NCBI GenBank assembly: GCA_015063165.1
Contig: SUSZ01000016.1
Coordinates: forward strand, 1-44,174
Length of the DNA stretch: 44,174 bases
DNA from: Thermoplasmata archaeon
GTDB taxonomy: Archaea > Thermoplasmatota > Thermoplasmata > Methanomassiliicoccales > Methanomethylophilaceae
Direction of reading: 5' to 3'
The position numbers and the translations under genes are program-made. The notes below the pieces were generated by a model. It ran no database searches. It saw only the letters and a program-made list of their open reading frames with translations, and was not told the origin of the DNA. Positions 17,038 to 26,379 of the stretch are shown here, piece after piece (position 1 is the stretch's first letter; each line of letters opens with the position of its first letter).

Positions 17038-20000
17038 CATCCGTTCACCGGCGAGTACGCGAGTATCTCCGGCGGCATCCTCTCCTCCATCTCCCACACG
17101 ATGCTAATCGGCTTGCTCCCGCTGTGCGACTTGTGGTGTCCCTTTCCGAGATACATGAAAGGCATGGACTGCCCGTTCACGCTCTTGTTCTCCCTGACGA
17201 ACAGCAGGGCGCGATGCTCGGGCTTTCCGGAGGTGTACCTCTTTCCTGTAGGGGACTCGATCGATGTGGTGCTCTGGCTCTGCCAGTGGAAGTTCCTCTC
17301 GTCTATCGCGTAGTCCTCGTACATCGTGGTGGGGGAGAAGTCGTCCTCCGACTTGTTCAGATTGATCATGAGGATGTCTGTGTCGTCATCGATGTTCAGG
17401 ACGCCTTCGCGGAAAGGATACTTGTAGTCGAATGTAGTCTTACCTATGGCGGCCAGCACCTGGTTCCTGTGGTACCTGCAATGAAGCCTTAGGGCGCTCT
17501 CGAATCCCAATGGGATCTGCTTGCCGGCGTTCTTCACGTTCTTCATCCGAAGGGACACTATAGTCTTCATCTCTCCCATGTAAGGGATCTTGGACAGAAG
17601 GAAATCGAAGAAATCAGTTATCTTTTTGAACTTCTCCTTCGGCCCAGCGTTGTCGTAGAAGGTATAGTACAGCATGGTGGCGAACCTCTCCTCCAGCTTG
17701 TTCATGGCGCCCAATCCGTAGGCTATGGTCTTCTGGATCCACGCCATCCACTCCTTGCTGTCGGCTGCTGCGAGCCTGGAGAACCCTCTTGAGAAAAGCT
17801 TCTCGTCATTCTCGTCCGTGCTCTTTCCTTCAGCGATGGCGCAGAGGCCGGTGTAGGTCACCTTGTTCTTGTAGATGTCGTAGAGCTCTATGCCGTTCTC
17901 CTCGAGGAAGTCCTCGAGCCCGGAGGCCTTCCCGTCTGACCTCATCCTATCCCTGACCCTGTCCAGAAGACGCTTCTTACCTGATGGGAAGCTCCCCTTG
18001 ATGCTGTTCACGATGCGGTCCCTCGCGACCTCCTCCAGCTTGATGCTGCATCCGTTGGGAAGCCCGCAGAACCCGTTCTCCAGCTGCGCCATAACGGATA
18101 CGCTGTTCAACGACGTGAGATACCTGAGCTTGCGCTCGTACATCGTATAGCGCTTGTCGAACTGGCCGACGAAATCCAGTACGGTCAGCTCGCTCTTCCC
18201 CTCGCATCTCCTCAGACCGCGACCCAGCTGCTGGACGAACACGGTCATGCTGTCGGTAGGACGGAGGAAGAGGATCGTGTTCACCTCGGGGATGTCCACG
18301 CCTTCGTTGTAGATGTTCACGGAGAAGATGAACCTGATCTCGCCCTTGCCGAGCTTTCTTGGAGCGTCGCCTCTGCTGTCGCAGTCCGAAAGAGAAGACA
18401 GGGCGATGGACGGAATGCCTGCCTCGTTGAACTTCCTGGCCATGTACTCCGCGTGGCCGATGTTGACGCAGAATCCCAGGCCCTTTATCGCATCGATGTC
18501 CGGCTGGTATCTGGACAGCGCATCTAGGATGGCGTTCACCCTCGTGTCGCCGTTTTCGGTGTAAAGTGATTCGAGGTCGTCCTCCCTGAACTTCCCTCTC
18601 TCGAACCTGACTCCGACAAGGCTCGCTGGATCAGTCACCGCGAAGTACTGGAACGGCACGAGCAGCTCCCTGTTTATGGCCTCTGGAAGCCTTATCTCGC
18701 TAGCGATCCTGTCGTTGAAGTACTTCAGGATGTCCTCGCCGTCCATCCTCTCAGGAGTGGCCGTGAGTCCGAGCATTATCTTCGGCTTCATGCCTAGAAG
18801 GTCCTGGTAGCTCTTGGCCGCGCTGTGATGCGTCTCGTCGACGACTATGTAATCGTAGAAATCCGGCCCGACGGCCTTGCTGATGTCCCTGGTTCCGAAC
18901 GAGGAGATCGTCATGAACACGTGTCCCAGGTCTGCAGGCTCGTGGTTCCCGTCGCAGAGGCTCCCGAAGTTGCTGTCGTTCAGGATGGTGCGATAGGTCG
19001 CCAGGCTCTTCTTGAGAATGTCCGTCCTGTGGGCAACATATAGAAGCCTGTCCCTCTCGGCATAGGCTCTGAACCTCTTGTAGTCGAAAGCCGAGACCAC
19101 CGTCTTTCCTGTTCCGGTAGCCGCGACAACCAAGTTGCGGTACGAACCGTAGACGTCGCGCTCGATCTCGAGATCGTCAAGGATCTGCTGCTGGAACAGA
19201 TAGGGGCGGATGTCGAACCTGGCAAGATTCACATCCACTCCCTTTCCTGATTCCTTGTCCAGAGCGACCAGGAGCTTCGCCTTGTCCTCCTCAGGAGTGT
19301 ACAGCTCGAAATCTGGAGATGCCCAATAGGTGTCGAAGGCAGATTTCATCACCGAGACGACCTGCGGAGCGTCCTGCTCGGTGAGCTTCACGTTCCATTC
19401 CATTCCGTCGCTTATGGCGGCGTTGGAGAGGTTGGAAGAGCCGATGAAGGCTGTGTCGAACCCATTGCTCCTTTTGAATATGTATGATTTAGCATGAAGA
19501 CGGGTGCTCTTGGAATCGTAAGAGACCTTGACCTCGGTGTTCTTCATCGCGGAAAGACGCTCTATGGCCATCGCATCCGTGGCGGCCATGTAAGTGGTCG
19601 TCAGGACCCTGACCCTTCCTCCCCTCTCGGTCAGCCTCTCCAGGGAGTCCTGTATAAGCCTCAGGCCGGAGTTCTTGATGAAAGACACGAGGAGATCCGC
19701 CTCTTCCGACGTCTCGATCTCCCTGCAGAGCTCCTCGTACACGGGAAGGTCCCTCCTTCCGCCTGTGAAGAGCGTGCTTACCGAAATAGGGGTATTGGGA
19801 CGGCGCAGCCTGGCGTCCATCTTGTTCCATATCGACAGGAGCCTCTCGCCGCTCTCCCCGATCCTCCAGTCCAGTATGTCCTCGTCTTCGGACATCTCGG
19901 AGATGCGCTCCAGGATGTCGTTGCAGGCGTCTATCTCAGCCCTCAAGGCCGCGGATTCGCGGTTCTCGGTAGCTTTTGAGACCGCCTTGTCGCGGATGAC

Positions 20001-20168
20001 AGCCAGCCCTTTCTTCAGGATCTTCTGGACATAGCGTGACAGCACGTCGCTGCTCGCATCGTACGGGATGGGCTCGCGGTCTATCTCGACACCTTTGTCC
20101 ATGCTCTTCAGAGACAGCTCCATGGCATCGCTGATCACGCTCTCGTAGATTCCCGGGACGAGGTCCAT
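17037..20168 (-). CDS. Phospholipase D-like nuclease/SF2 helicase with DUF3427 domain
   Basis: A 1043-residue fusion. After an all-helical N-terminus comes a phospholipase D-like domain with HAK at 225-227 and GSSNLS at 243-248 (HxK plus downstream N/S), expected to cut nucleic acid or bind ends. A type III restriction/SF2 helicase core follows (GTGKT 351-355, DETHH 443-447, LTATPERMD, then QLGRGLRR as motif VI), and about 400 residues that fit DUF3427. No methyltransferase or partner gene is adjacent, so it appears to be a single-gene system. Stand-alone proteins of this architecture are candidates for anti-phage or DNA-repair roles; that is inference. It follows mgtA on the same strand after a strong hairpin, so it is probably transcribed separately. 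Confidence 0.88.
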   Translation of the reverse strand: MDLVPGIYESVISDAMELSLKSMDKGVEIDREPIPYDASSDVLSRYVQKILKKGLAVIRDKAVSKATENRESAALRAEIDACNDILERISEMSEDEDILDWRIGESGERLLSIWNKMDARLRRPNTPISVSTLFTGGRRDLPVYEELCREIETSEEADLLVSFIKNSGLRLIQDSLERLTERGGRVRVLTTTYMAATDAMAIERLSAMKNTEVKVSYDSKSTRLHAKSYIFKRSNGFDTAFIGSSNLSNAAISDGMEWNVKLTEQDAPQVVSVMKSAFDTYWASPDFELYTPEEDKAKLLVALDKESGKGVDVNLARFDIRPYLFQQQILDDLEIERDVYGSYRNLVVAATGTGKTVVSAFDYKRFRAYAERDRLLYVAHRTDILKKSLATYRTILNDSNFGSLCDGNHEPADLGHVFMTISSFGTRDISKAVGPDFYDYIVVDETHHSAAKSYQDLLGMKPKIMLGLTATPERMDGEDILKYFNDRIASEIRLPEAINRELLVPFQYFAVTDPASLVGVRFERGKFREDDLESLYTENGDTRVNAILDALSRYQPDIDAIKGLGFCVNIGHAEYMARKFNEAGIPSIALSSLSDCDSRGDAPRKLGKGEIRFIFSVNIYNEGVDIPEVNTILFLRPTDSMTVFVQQLGRGLRRCEGKSELTVLDFVGQFDKRYTMYERKLRYLTSLNSVSVMAQLENGFCGLPNGCSIKLEEVARDRIVNSIKGSFPSGKKRLLDRVRDRMRSDGKASGLEDFLEENGIELYDIYKNKVTYTGLCAIAEGKSTDENDEKLFSRGFSRLAAADSKEWMAWIQKTIAYGLGAMNKLEERFATMLYYTFYDNAGPKEKFKKITDFFDFLLSKIPYMGEMKTIVSLRMKNVKNAGKQIPLGFESALRLHCRYHRNQVLAAIGKTTFDYKYPFREGVLNIDDDTDILMINLNKSEDDFSPTTMYEDYAIDERNFHWQSQSTTSIESPTGKRYTSGKPEHRALLFVRENKSVNGQSMPFMYLGKGHHKSHSGSKPISIVWEMEERMPPEILAYSPVNG

Positions 20169-20257
20169 GCCCGGTGATCAAAAATTGCAGCTAAAGCGAT
20201 TTCGATCTGAAGTAAGATAAAAACAATACAAAATCAGGTGAAAAGGTTTGGAAGGGC

Positions 20258-20269
20258 CGGGGATCCCCG
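20258..20269 (-). terminator. Strong palindromic hairpin downstream of mgtA
   Basis: CGGGGATCCCCG with extra flanking GGG/CCC pairing lies just past the mgtA stop, followed on the minus strand by T-rich DNA. The same 12-bp core recurs after the transglycosylase gene at 25795-25806. Confidence 0.5.
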
Positions 20270-20280
20270 ACCCTCCGCTT

Positions 20281-22983
20281 TCAACAGGCGAAGTACCCGT
20301 GCGTCCTGAGCATGCGCTTCTTGACCAGGTGCGATCCGAAGAAGTAGAACACCGCGATGAACGGCATCCACAGCAGGGACCACAGCGGGATCTCGAGGAC
20401 GTTCTCCATTCCTACGGACTCGGCAATGGCGAGCCAGAGGTCTCCGGTGAACGGCAGGAGGGTTCCAGCCAGGAGAGCCAGGATCGTGGTCACGACGAGT
20501 ATGTTGGAAGGCCAGCTCTTGAAGAAGGGCAGCTTGTTTGTACGTACGATGTGGATGGCCCATACCTGCATCCAGTACTGCTCGATGCACCAGAGGGTCT
20601 CGAACAGCAGCTCGACGTTGGTTCCGCCGAGGTCCTCTCTGGCGAGGATGGCGGCTCCGGCGCTCTCGAATCCCTCGTACGGGATGGTGGCGAACACGAC
20701 GAAGATCATGAACGCCCAAGTCATCAGGTCGGTGAGAGGACACATCAGACCGTACCTGAACATGACGTTCTTCAGGTTGATATGATCCCATTTCCTGGGT
20801 TCGCGGACGAACTCGTCCTCGACCTTGTCCCAGGGGATGACCAGGCATGCGAAGTCGTTGATCAGGTTGAAGATCAGGATCATGATCGCGCCCATGGGCT
20901 CGAAGTTGAACAGAAGGGTGGCCAGGATCAGCGAGAACATGTACCCGAAGTTGATCGAGCCGATCATCTTGACGTACTTGATGCTGTTGACGTAGACCTT
21001 CCTTCCCTCGATCGCTCCGTTCTTGAGGATTCCGAGGTCCTTCTCGAGAAGGATCATGCTGGCGGTCTCCTTCGCGATGTCGCTTCCGGTGTCGACCGAG
21101 ATGCTCACGTCGGCGTTCCTCATGGCGACGACGTCGTTGATGCCGTCTCCCATCAGACCGACCGTGTGGCCGTTGTCGCGCAGGGAGGTGACGATACGGG
21201 ACTTGTTCTCGGGGGTAAGCCTGGCGAACACGTTGTGGGTCTCCACGGCCTCCTTGAGCTCCGCATCGGACATGGCGTCGATCTGGTCTCCCACGAGGAG
21301 CCCGCTGCTGTCTATCCCGATCTCGTCGCAGACGTATCCGGATACGTACTCGTTGTCTCCGGTGAGGACCTTGACGGAGATCCCGTAATCCGCCATGTCC
21401 TTGATGGCGGACTTGGCGGAGGGCTTGACAGGGTCGGTGAACACGACGAAACCGTCGAAAATCAGGTCGCACTCGTCTGCGGCGGTGACCCCGGTCCCAT
21501 CGGGCATGAACTTGTGGGCGACGGCGAGGACACGCATTCCCTTGGTGCTGTACCACTCCACGAGCCCCATGATGTCGTTGACGGTGATCTCGTCGAGGAC
21601 CTGGATGTCCCTGTTCTCGTCGATGTATCCGGTGGATATGCTGAGTATCTCCGCAACCGCTCCTTTCGTGATCATCATGTCCACATCGTCGTTCTTCTCG
21701 ACGACGACGGACGCCCTCCTCCTGATGAAGTCGAAGGGCACGTCCGCGACGAACTTGTACGCTTCCAGCTCTTCCTCGAGCCCTTCCTCCTCGGCGTACT
21801 CGTCTATCGCCCAGTCGATCTGGTTCGTGGACGAGGTGAGGTTCCTGCTGTTGAGGCAGGAGTAGAGCTCGATCGTGTGGCTCGGATTCCCGTACACGTC
21901 GTTGCATGACTGCAGGGAGATCCTGTTCTGCGTCAGGGTTCCGGTCTTGTCGGAACATAGGACGTCCATGGCTCCGAAGTTCTGGATCGCGGTGACGTCC
22001 TTGACGATGACCTTGTTCTTGGACATGTCTATGGCGCCCTTCGCGAGGTTGGTGGACACGATGGTCGCCAGCATCTCCGGCATAAGGCCTATCGCCAATG
22101 TGAGCGAGAATATGACCGCCTCCATGACCCCGTCGAAAGTGAATCCGCCTTCGTTGAAGTAGCTCTTGAGGAGCATGATGATGAAGACGGGAGGGACCAT
22201 GTAGAGCATGATCTTGATGAGGACGCCTGCGATGGCGTTGCTTCCCTTGTCGTAGGTGGTGGCCGACTTCTTCCTGGAGAGCTTCTCTGCCATGGAGCCG
22301 AAGATGGTGTCGTCTCCGACTGCGACCACGATCGCCTCGGCGGAACCGCCGGTGACGTTGGTTCCCATGAAGGCCATGTTGTTGCATCCGAGGATGTTCC
22401 CGGTTGATCCGGAGGGGTCTGCGACCTTGGTGACCGGTCCGGACTCTCCGGTGAGAGAGGACTGGTCGACCTGCAGATGGTTGGACTTGAGGATTCTGAC
22501 ATCCGCGGGGATGACGTCCCCGGTATCGAGAATGATGATGTCTCCGACGACGAGCTCTTTCGAGTCCATCTCGACCTCTACGCCCTCACGGCGGACCGTG
22601 ATGATGGTCGTGACCATGCTCACGAGCTTCGAAGCCGCTTTGCTGCTCCGAGTCTCCTGGATGAAGGTCATCGTACCGCTGACCAGGATAAGGGTGGTCA
22701 GGATGATGAAATAGATAATGTCCGGATCGAGAACCATCCAGAGGATGTCGATCACGGCCAGCGCGATTATGAAGATGTTGACGAATGCGTGATAAAGCCT
22801 CTTCAGGACCTGATGCTTGTTATGATTGGTGACTTCGTTCCTTCCATACTGGATACGGGAAGTCGTCACTTCTTCGTTATACAGGCCGTCAGGGTTGCTT
22901 CCTAGGAGCTTCACCACTGTCTCCGAGTCCAAGGACGCGGCAGACTTCATCCTTTGTTCAGGTGATATCGAACCATTTACCAC
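20281..22983 (-). CDS. mgtA: Magnesium-transporting P-type ATPase, MgtA/MgtB family
   Basis: P3B-type ATPase of 900 residues that imports Mg2+ using ATP. Actuator-domain TGES at 178-181, phosphorylated Asp345 in SDKTGTLT, GDGIND hinge, and the MgtA-typical M5/M6 region ending LINDFACLVIPWDKVE are visible, with about ten membrane helices. The start is GTG at 22983; a TTTAAA element centred about 27 nt upstream indicates a leaderless message. An inverted repeat at 23020-23051 may regulate it. No recognisable Mg2+-sensing leader is seen, and a leaderless transcript would leave no room for one. Confidence 0.95.
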   Translation of the reverse strand: MVNGSISPEQRMKSAASLDSETVVKLLGSNPDGLYNEEVTTSRIQYGRNEVTNHNKHQVLKRLYHAFVNIFIIALAVIDILWMVLDPDIIYFIILTTLILVSGTMTFIQETRSSKAASKLVSMVTTIITVRREGVEVEMDSKELVVGDIIILDTGDVIPADVRILKSNHLQVDQSSLTGESGPVTKVADPSGSTGNILGCNNMAFMGTNVTGGSAEAIVVAVGDDTIFGSMAEKLSRKKSATTYDKGSNAIAGVLIKIMLYMVPPVFIIMLLKSYFNEGGFTFDGVMEAVIFSLTLAIGLMPEMLATIVSTNLAKGAIDMSKNKVIVKDVTAIQNFGAMDVLCSDKTGTLTQNRISLQSCNDVYGNPSHTIELYSCLNSRNLTSSTNQIDWAIDEYAEEEGLEEELEAYKFVADVPFDFIRRRASVVVEKNDDVDMMITKGAVAEILSISTGYIDENRDIQVLDEITVNDIMGLVEWYSTKGMRVLAVAHKFMPDGTGVTAADECDLIFDGFVVFTDPVKPSAKSAIKDMADYGISVKVLTGDNEYVSGYVCDEIGIDSSGLLVGDQIDAMSDAELKEAVETHNVFARLTPENKSRIVTSLRDNGHTVGLMGDGINDVVAMRNADVSISVDTGSDIAKETASMILLEKDLGILKNGAIEGRKVYVNSIKYVKMIGSINFGYMFSLILATLLFNFEPMGAIMILIFNLINDFACLVIPWDKVEDEFVREPRKWDHINLKNVMFRYGLMCPLTDLMTWAFMIFVVFATIPYEGFESAGAAILAREDLGGTNVELLFETLWCIEQYWMQVWAIHIVRTNKLPFFKSWPSNILVVTTILALLAGTLLPFTGDLWLAIAESVGMENVLEIPLWSLLWMPFIAVFYFFGSHLVKKRMLRTHGYFAC

Positions 22984-23019
22984 GACCTCTGTTATAAGGC
23001 TCTCGGATTTAAAGTGATG

Positions 23020-23051
23020 CCTATATATAGATTAGGATGGGCATATATAGG
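23020..23051. promoter_or_regulatory. Inverted repeat upstream of mgtA
   Basis: Perfect 9-bp arms CCTATATAT and ATATATAGG separated by 14 nt, starting about 7 nt upstream of the mgtA TATA element. Candidate operator, or two extra opposed TATA boxes. Confidence 0.4.
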
Positions 23052-23103
23052 GGCAGAATCGCGCATCCGATTCCTGAATACAAGACCGATCGAGCAATGT
23101 GAT

Positions 23104-23496
23104 TTACTCGCTCCATTCCAGCCAGAACGAGACTGCCGTGTCGCCGCATCCGAGAATCTCAGCTATTTCGTCCGCATCCTTGTACCTGATTCTTGCTAGC
23201 CTGACGTTTCCCTTGACGCCTTCGCCATAGCAGATGGAGACCTCGTTCTCTCCGCGAAGGAATATATCCCCCGGGTCCGCATCGAATTCCGTTCCTTTAA
23301 AAGGCAGATTCCATGGAAGAAAGCCGGACTTCTCCGCTCCGTCCCTGTCCTCCAAGGTCAGATCCAAAGCCTTCGGACGCAGCCTGCGGAAGAGCTCCTC
23401 CGCTGAAGGGTTGTCCTCCAGATCGGGATACAGAATGAAGCCGTTGGCCTCCATCACCAGCTGGGCGGTCGGTCTGATCGATTCGAGTTCCTCCAT
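23104..23496 (-). CDS. Cyclophilin-like fold protein
   Basis: Small protein resembling the archaeal/bacterial cyclophilin-like family (Cyclophil_like2/DUF369 type): a first strand AQLVMEANGF, the DNPSAEELFRRL helix, LDLTLEDRDG, a loop with LPWNLPF, then DADPGDIFLRGENEVSICYG, which is the most characteristic strand pair. The chosen ATG has GGTGA close upstream and a TATATC element; an in-frame ATG at 23556 would add 20 residues. These proteins lack proven prolyl isomerase activity. Lies 3' to 5' ahead of mgtA on the same strand, with about 120 nt between. Confidence 0.65.
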   Translation of the reverse strand: MEELESIRPTAQLVMEANGFILYPDLEDNPSAEELFRRLRPKALDLTLEDRDGAEKSGFLPWNLPFKGTEFDADPGDIFLRGENEVSICYGEGVKGNVRLARIRYKDADEIAEILGCGDTAVSFWLEWSE

Positions 23497-23599
23497 GCAG
23501 TCACCGTCCTCGATATAACATGCGAACTCTAAACTGTTTTTGGGACGCGATTCCATCCCGGCAAGAAACTATATTCGCATGTACTGGATTCGAGCGGAC

Positions 23600-23839
23600 A
23601 TGCTTTCCCTGGAGATACGCGCGGAATACCCGAACGAGCGCACGGCCAGAGCCGTCATGGATGCTCTGGCTCCCGAGAACGAAGGCTACGTGTCGTCATC
23701 CCTCGAGGGATCCGCCATCGTCTTCAGGATGGAATCCGCCTCCGCAGGGACCTTGAGGAACACGGCCGACGACCTGATGGCCTGCATCAAAGCCGCAGAG
23801 GATTCCATAGGCGCTTCTGGCAATTCAATTATAGGATGA
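23600..23839 (+). CDS. pcc1: KEOPS complex subunit Pcc1
   Basis: A 79-residue protein with the Pcc1 pattern: LSLEIRAEYPNERTARAVMDAL, then IVFRMESASAGTLRNTADDLMACI. Pcc1 is the dimerising, tRNA-binding subunit of KEOPS, which makes N6-threonylcarbamoyladenosine at position 37 of ANN-decoding tRNAs. The start is placed at 23600 from the family length and from a TATA-like ACTATATTC centred near 23570; an ATG at 23579 is in frame. It precedes tgtA by 16 nt, so two tRNA-modification genes form an operon. Confidence 0.88.
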   Translation: MLSLEIRAEYPNERTARAVMDALAPENEGYVSSSLEGSAIVFRMESASAGTLRNTADDLMACIKAAEDSIGASGNSIIG

Positions 23840-23855
23840 CCTTTTAACATTCGCC

Positions 23856-25781
23856 ATGTTCGAGATCGTCAAGCGCGATGGCATGGCGCGCATGGGCAAA
23901 TTCGAGGTCCACGGCAAGATAGTCGAGACCCCCGCCCTTCTTCCTGTTGTCAACCCCAAGATCAACACGATACCTCCCCGCGAGCTGTACGAGAAGTTCG
24001 GATTCAAGGCCCTGATCACGAACTCCTACATCATACGCAACACCCCCGAGCTCAGGGACAAGGCCTTGGAAGTGGGGCTGCACGAGATGCTGGACTATCC
24101 CGGCGTGATCATGACCGACTCCGGAACCTTCCAGTCCCACATGTACGGGGAGGTCGACCTCAAGAACGAGGAGATCGTCCAGTTCCAGCACGACATAGGG
24201 ACCGACATCGGAACAGTCCTGGACATCTTCACCGAGCCTTTCTGGACCAAGGAGCAAACCGCGGAATCCATCGAGGTCACCCTGGGGAGGACCAAGGTCG
24301 CCTGCGACATGAAAGGCGACATGCTCATCAACGGAGTCGTCCAGGGTTCGATCTACCAGGACCTGAGGGAGGACTGCGCCAGGAAGATGGCATCCATGGA
24401 CATCGACGTCCACCCCATAGGAGGGGTCGTACCCCTGATGGAGCAGTACCGCTACTCCGAGCTCGTCGATGTCGTCATGTCCTCGAAGAGGGGGATAAAC
24501 CACAGCCGCCCGGTCCACCTGTTCGGAGCCGGACACCCTATGATCCTGGCTCTGGCCACACTCATGGGATGCGACCTTTTCGACTCCGCAGGATACGCCA
24601 AGTTCGCCAGGGACGAGAGGATGATGTTCATCGACGGGACATTCAGGCTTTCCGACATGCAGTCCCTCGACTGCGACTGCCCCGCATGCCGCGGACACAC
24701 CCTCCAGGAGCTCCGCAGGATGGAGAAGAAGGCCAAGACCCGGCTCATCGCGGAGCACAACCTGTACCAGATCACACACGAGCTCGCCCTCGTCAGGAGA
24801 TACCTCCAGGAAGGCCGCCTGTGGGAGCTCGCCGAGCTTCGCTGCAGAGCCCACCCGGCGCTTCTGGACGCCCTCCGCAGGCTCAAGGAGCACCAGGCGC
24901 AGATGGAGCTCAGCGACCCCATCAGCAGGGACGGAGCGATTTTCTACACCGGACCCGAGTCCAGAGGAAGGCCGACCTACCTGCGCTATCTCCAGAGGAT
25001 CAGAGACAGGTACGTGCCTCCCACAGACAAGGCCGTCATATTCCCCGAGTGCCAGGGCAAGCCCTACAGCAGGCCGTACGCCGAGGATTTCGACAAGGCC
25101 CGCAGGGCAGGGTTCACCCCGATCGTGGTGTCCCCATTCGGACCTGTTCCCGCCGAACTGGACGAGATGTACCCCCTGGCGCAGTCGCTGTTCCCCTCGA
25201 TCCCCGACATGGAGACGGACACCGAATCCGAGAGGCTCACGTTCCAGTTCCTCAGCGCCGCAGGGTTCAAAGGAGCCATCACCCCCGAGCAGATACCCGA
25301 GGACGGGACCATGGAGTACGACGCCGATCTCCTCAGAGCGAAGGCCGTTGCGAGATACCAGTTCGGCATCCCCGCGGCGGACGCCCTGTTCAGAGGCGAG
25401 ATACAGCTCGTCAGGAGCAAGAAGACCGGCAAGATCAGGAACGTCATCTCCGATGGGGAGCACGTCCTGTCCATGCGCGCCGGGGACGGCCTCTACACCC
25501 TCAGGATGGAGGGAGCCAAGAGGATCGTCGAAGCGGTTCCGGCGCCTCACATGCGCGTAGTCGTGATGGACGATGCGGTGCCCTTCGTATCTGACGGACG
25601 CAACGTGTTCGCCCAGTTCGTCCTGTCCTGCGACCAGAACCTCCGCCCCATGGAGGAGGTCATCGTCACCGACGGCAAGGACAACCCGGTAGCTACCGGA
25701 CGCATGTTCCTGACCCCGTTCGAGATACCCTTCATGAAGAAAGGGATGGCGGTGAAGGTCCGTTCGGGATCGGATGATTGA
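23856..25781 (+). CDS. tgtA: tRNA-guanine(15) transglycosylase (archaeosine synthesis)
   Basis: Exchanges guanine 15 in the tRNA D-loop for preQ0, the first step to archaeosine. N-terminal TGT barrel: KRDGMARMGKF, MTDSGTFQSH containing the catalytic Asp (near residue 88), NGVVQGS, and the zinc site CDCPACRGH with a later His. The middle C1/C2 region is present, and a C-terminal PUA domain (about 565-641) with VVMDDAVPFVSDGRNVFAQFV binds tRNA. Full length at 641 residues. Translated from an ATG 16 nt after pcc1. It ends at a strong hairpin. Confidence 0.96.
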   Translation: MFEIVKRDGMARMGKFEVHGKIVETPALLPVVNPKINTIPPRELYEKFGFKALITNSYIIRNTPELRDKALEVGLHEMLDYPGVIMTDSGTFQSHMYGEVDLKNEEIVQFQHDIGTDIGTVLDIFTEPFWTKEQTAESIEVTLGRTKVACDMKGDMLINGVVQGSIYQDLREDCARKMASMDIDVHPIGGVVPLMEQYRYSELVDVVMSSKRGINHSRPVHLFGAGHPMILALATLMGCDLFDSAGYAKFARDERMMFIDGTFRLSDMQSLDCDCPACRGHTLQELRRMEKKAKTRLIAEHNLYQITHELALVRRYLQEGRLWELAELRCRAHPALLDALRRLKEHQAQMELSDPISRDGAIFYTGPESRGRPTYLRYLQRIRDRYVPPTDKAVIFPECQGKPYSRPYAEDFDKARRAGFTPIVVSPFGPVPAELDEMYPLAQSLFPSIPDMETDTESERLTFQFLSAAGFKGAITPEQIPEDGTMEYDADLLRAKAVARYQFGIPAADALFRGEIQLVRSKKTGKIRNVISDGEHVLSMRAGDGLYTLRMEGAKRIVEAVPAPHMRVVVMDDAVPFVSDGRNVFAQFVLSCDQNLRPMEEVIVTDGKDNPVATGRMFLTPFEIPFMKKGMAVKVRSGSDD

Positions 25782-25789
25782 GAAGGGAA

Positions 25790-25811
25790 GCCGGCGGGGA
25801 TCCCCGTCGGC
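25790..25811. terminator. Hairpin between convergent tgtA and the gene at 25820
   Basis: CGGGGATCCCCG core (25795-25806) extended by GCCG/CGGC pairs, placed between two convergent stop codons. Likely terminator; same core as at 20258-20269. Confidence 0.5.
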
Positions 25812-25819
25812 CATCCCGT

Positions 25820-26218
25820 TCAATTCATCAGAGGGATGTCGTTCTTGTTGGAATCGGCATAAGCCTTCGCGATAGCGTTCTTCATTATGGTGTCGGGAAC
25901 GTCCTCGACGAACTCCTTCTTCCAGTCGAGGATCGGACGTCCGAAGGTGACCATTCCGGAGCTGGAATCCTCGTCGGCCTCGAGGTATTTGATCTGAAGC
26001 CCTTCTATGATCTCGGGGATGGTCTTTCCGTTGATGAGCACGGTGTTGGGCCCCTCTTCCACGATGGTCTCGATGAACTTGGACGAGATGTCTTCCATCT
26101 GCATCTCGCAGACGAGGTCGTTGATGTAGGAAGCCATGGCGGCCGTGGTCCTTCTCCTGATGGAAGGGTCGCCCAGAGGGGCGGTCGTGTGCATGTACTC
26201 TATGTCGATCTTCGCCAT
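25820..26218 (-). CDS. Conserved hypothetical protein, possibly thioredoxin-like (DUF2703-like)
   Basis: Soluble acidic protein of 132 residues. The segment PNTVLINGKTIPEIIEGL resembles the part of DUF2703/DF-family thioredoxin-fold proteins that follows their redox site, but the CxxC (or CxxU) expected near the N-terminus is absent: the corresponding stretch is IEYMHTTAPLGDPS. If the relationship is real, the redox centre has been lost. ATG start has GGGC-rich upstream DNA; no obvious operon partner. Function unknown. Confidence 0.5.
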   Translation of the reverse strand: MAKIDIEYMHTTAPLGDPSIRRRTTAAMASYINDLVCEMQMEDISSKFIETIVEEGPNTVLINGKTIPEIIEGLQIKYLEADEDSSSGMVTFGRPILDWKKEFVEDVPDTIMKNAIAKAYADSNKNDIPLMN

Positions 26219-26379
26219 GGTGGGCTCAATGCACCGCCCACGATAAAACGATGGCGGTCGCTTTATTTTCAGCTATCCAGGAGTGCTTGCAAGATTTAAT
26301 ATCCATGCTGGGATGAATTCGTGTTTTTGCGTGAACCTAATCGCTTTTTTTAAATCAAGGTACCAACTTGTGTTATTAT

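Noticed and set aside
20234-22387. Very long open frame overlapping mgtA on the same strand
   Set aside because: Arg/Gln/His-rich shadow of the P-type ATPase in another phase; no family motifs.
23844-25823. 659-codon open frame opposite tgtA
   Set aside because: Antisense shadow of a clear TgtA gene; high-G+C codon bias keeps the reverse frame open.
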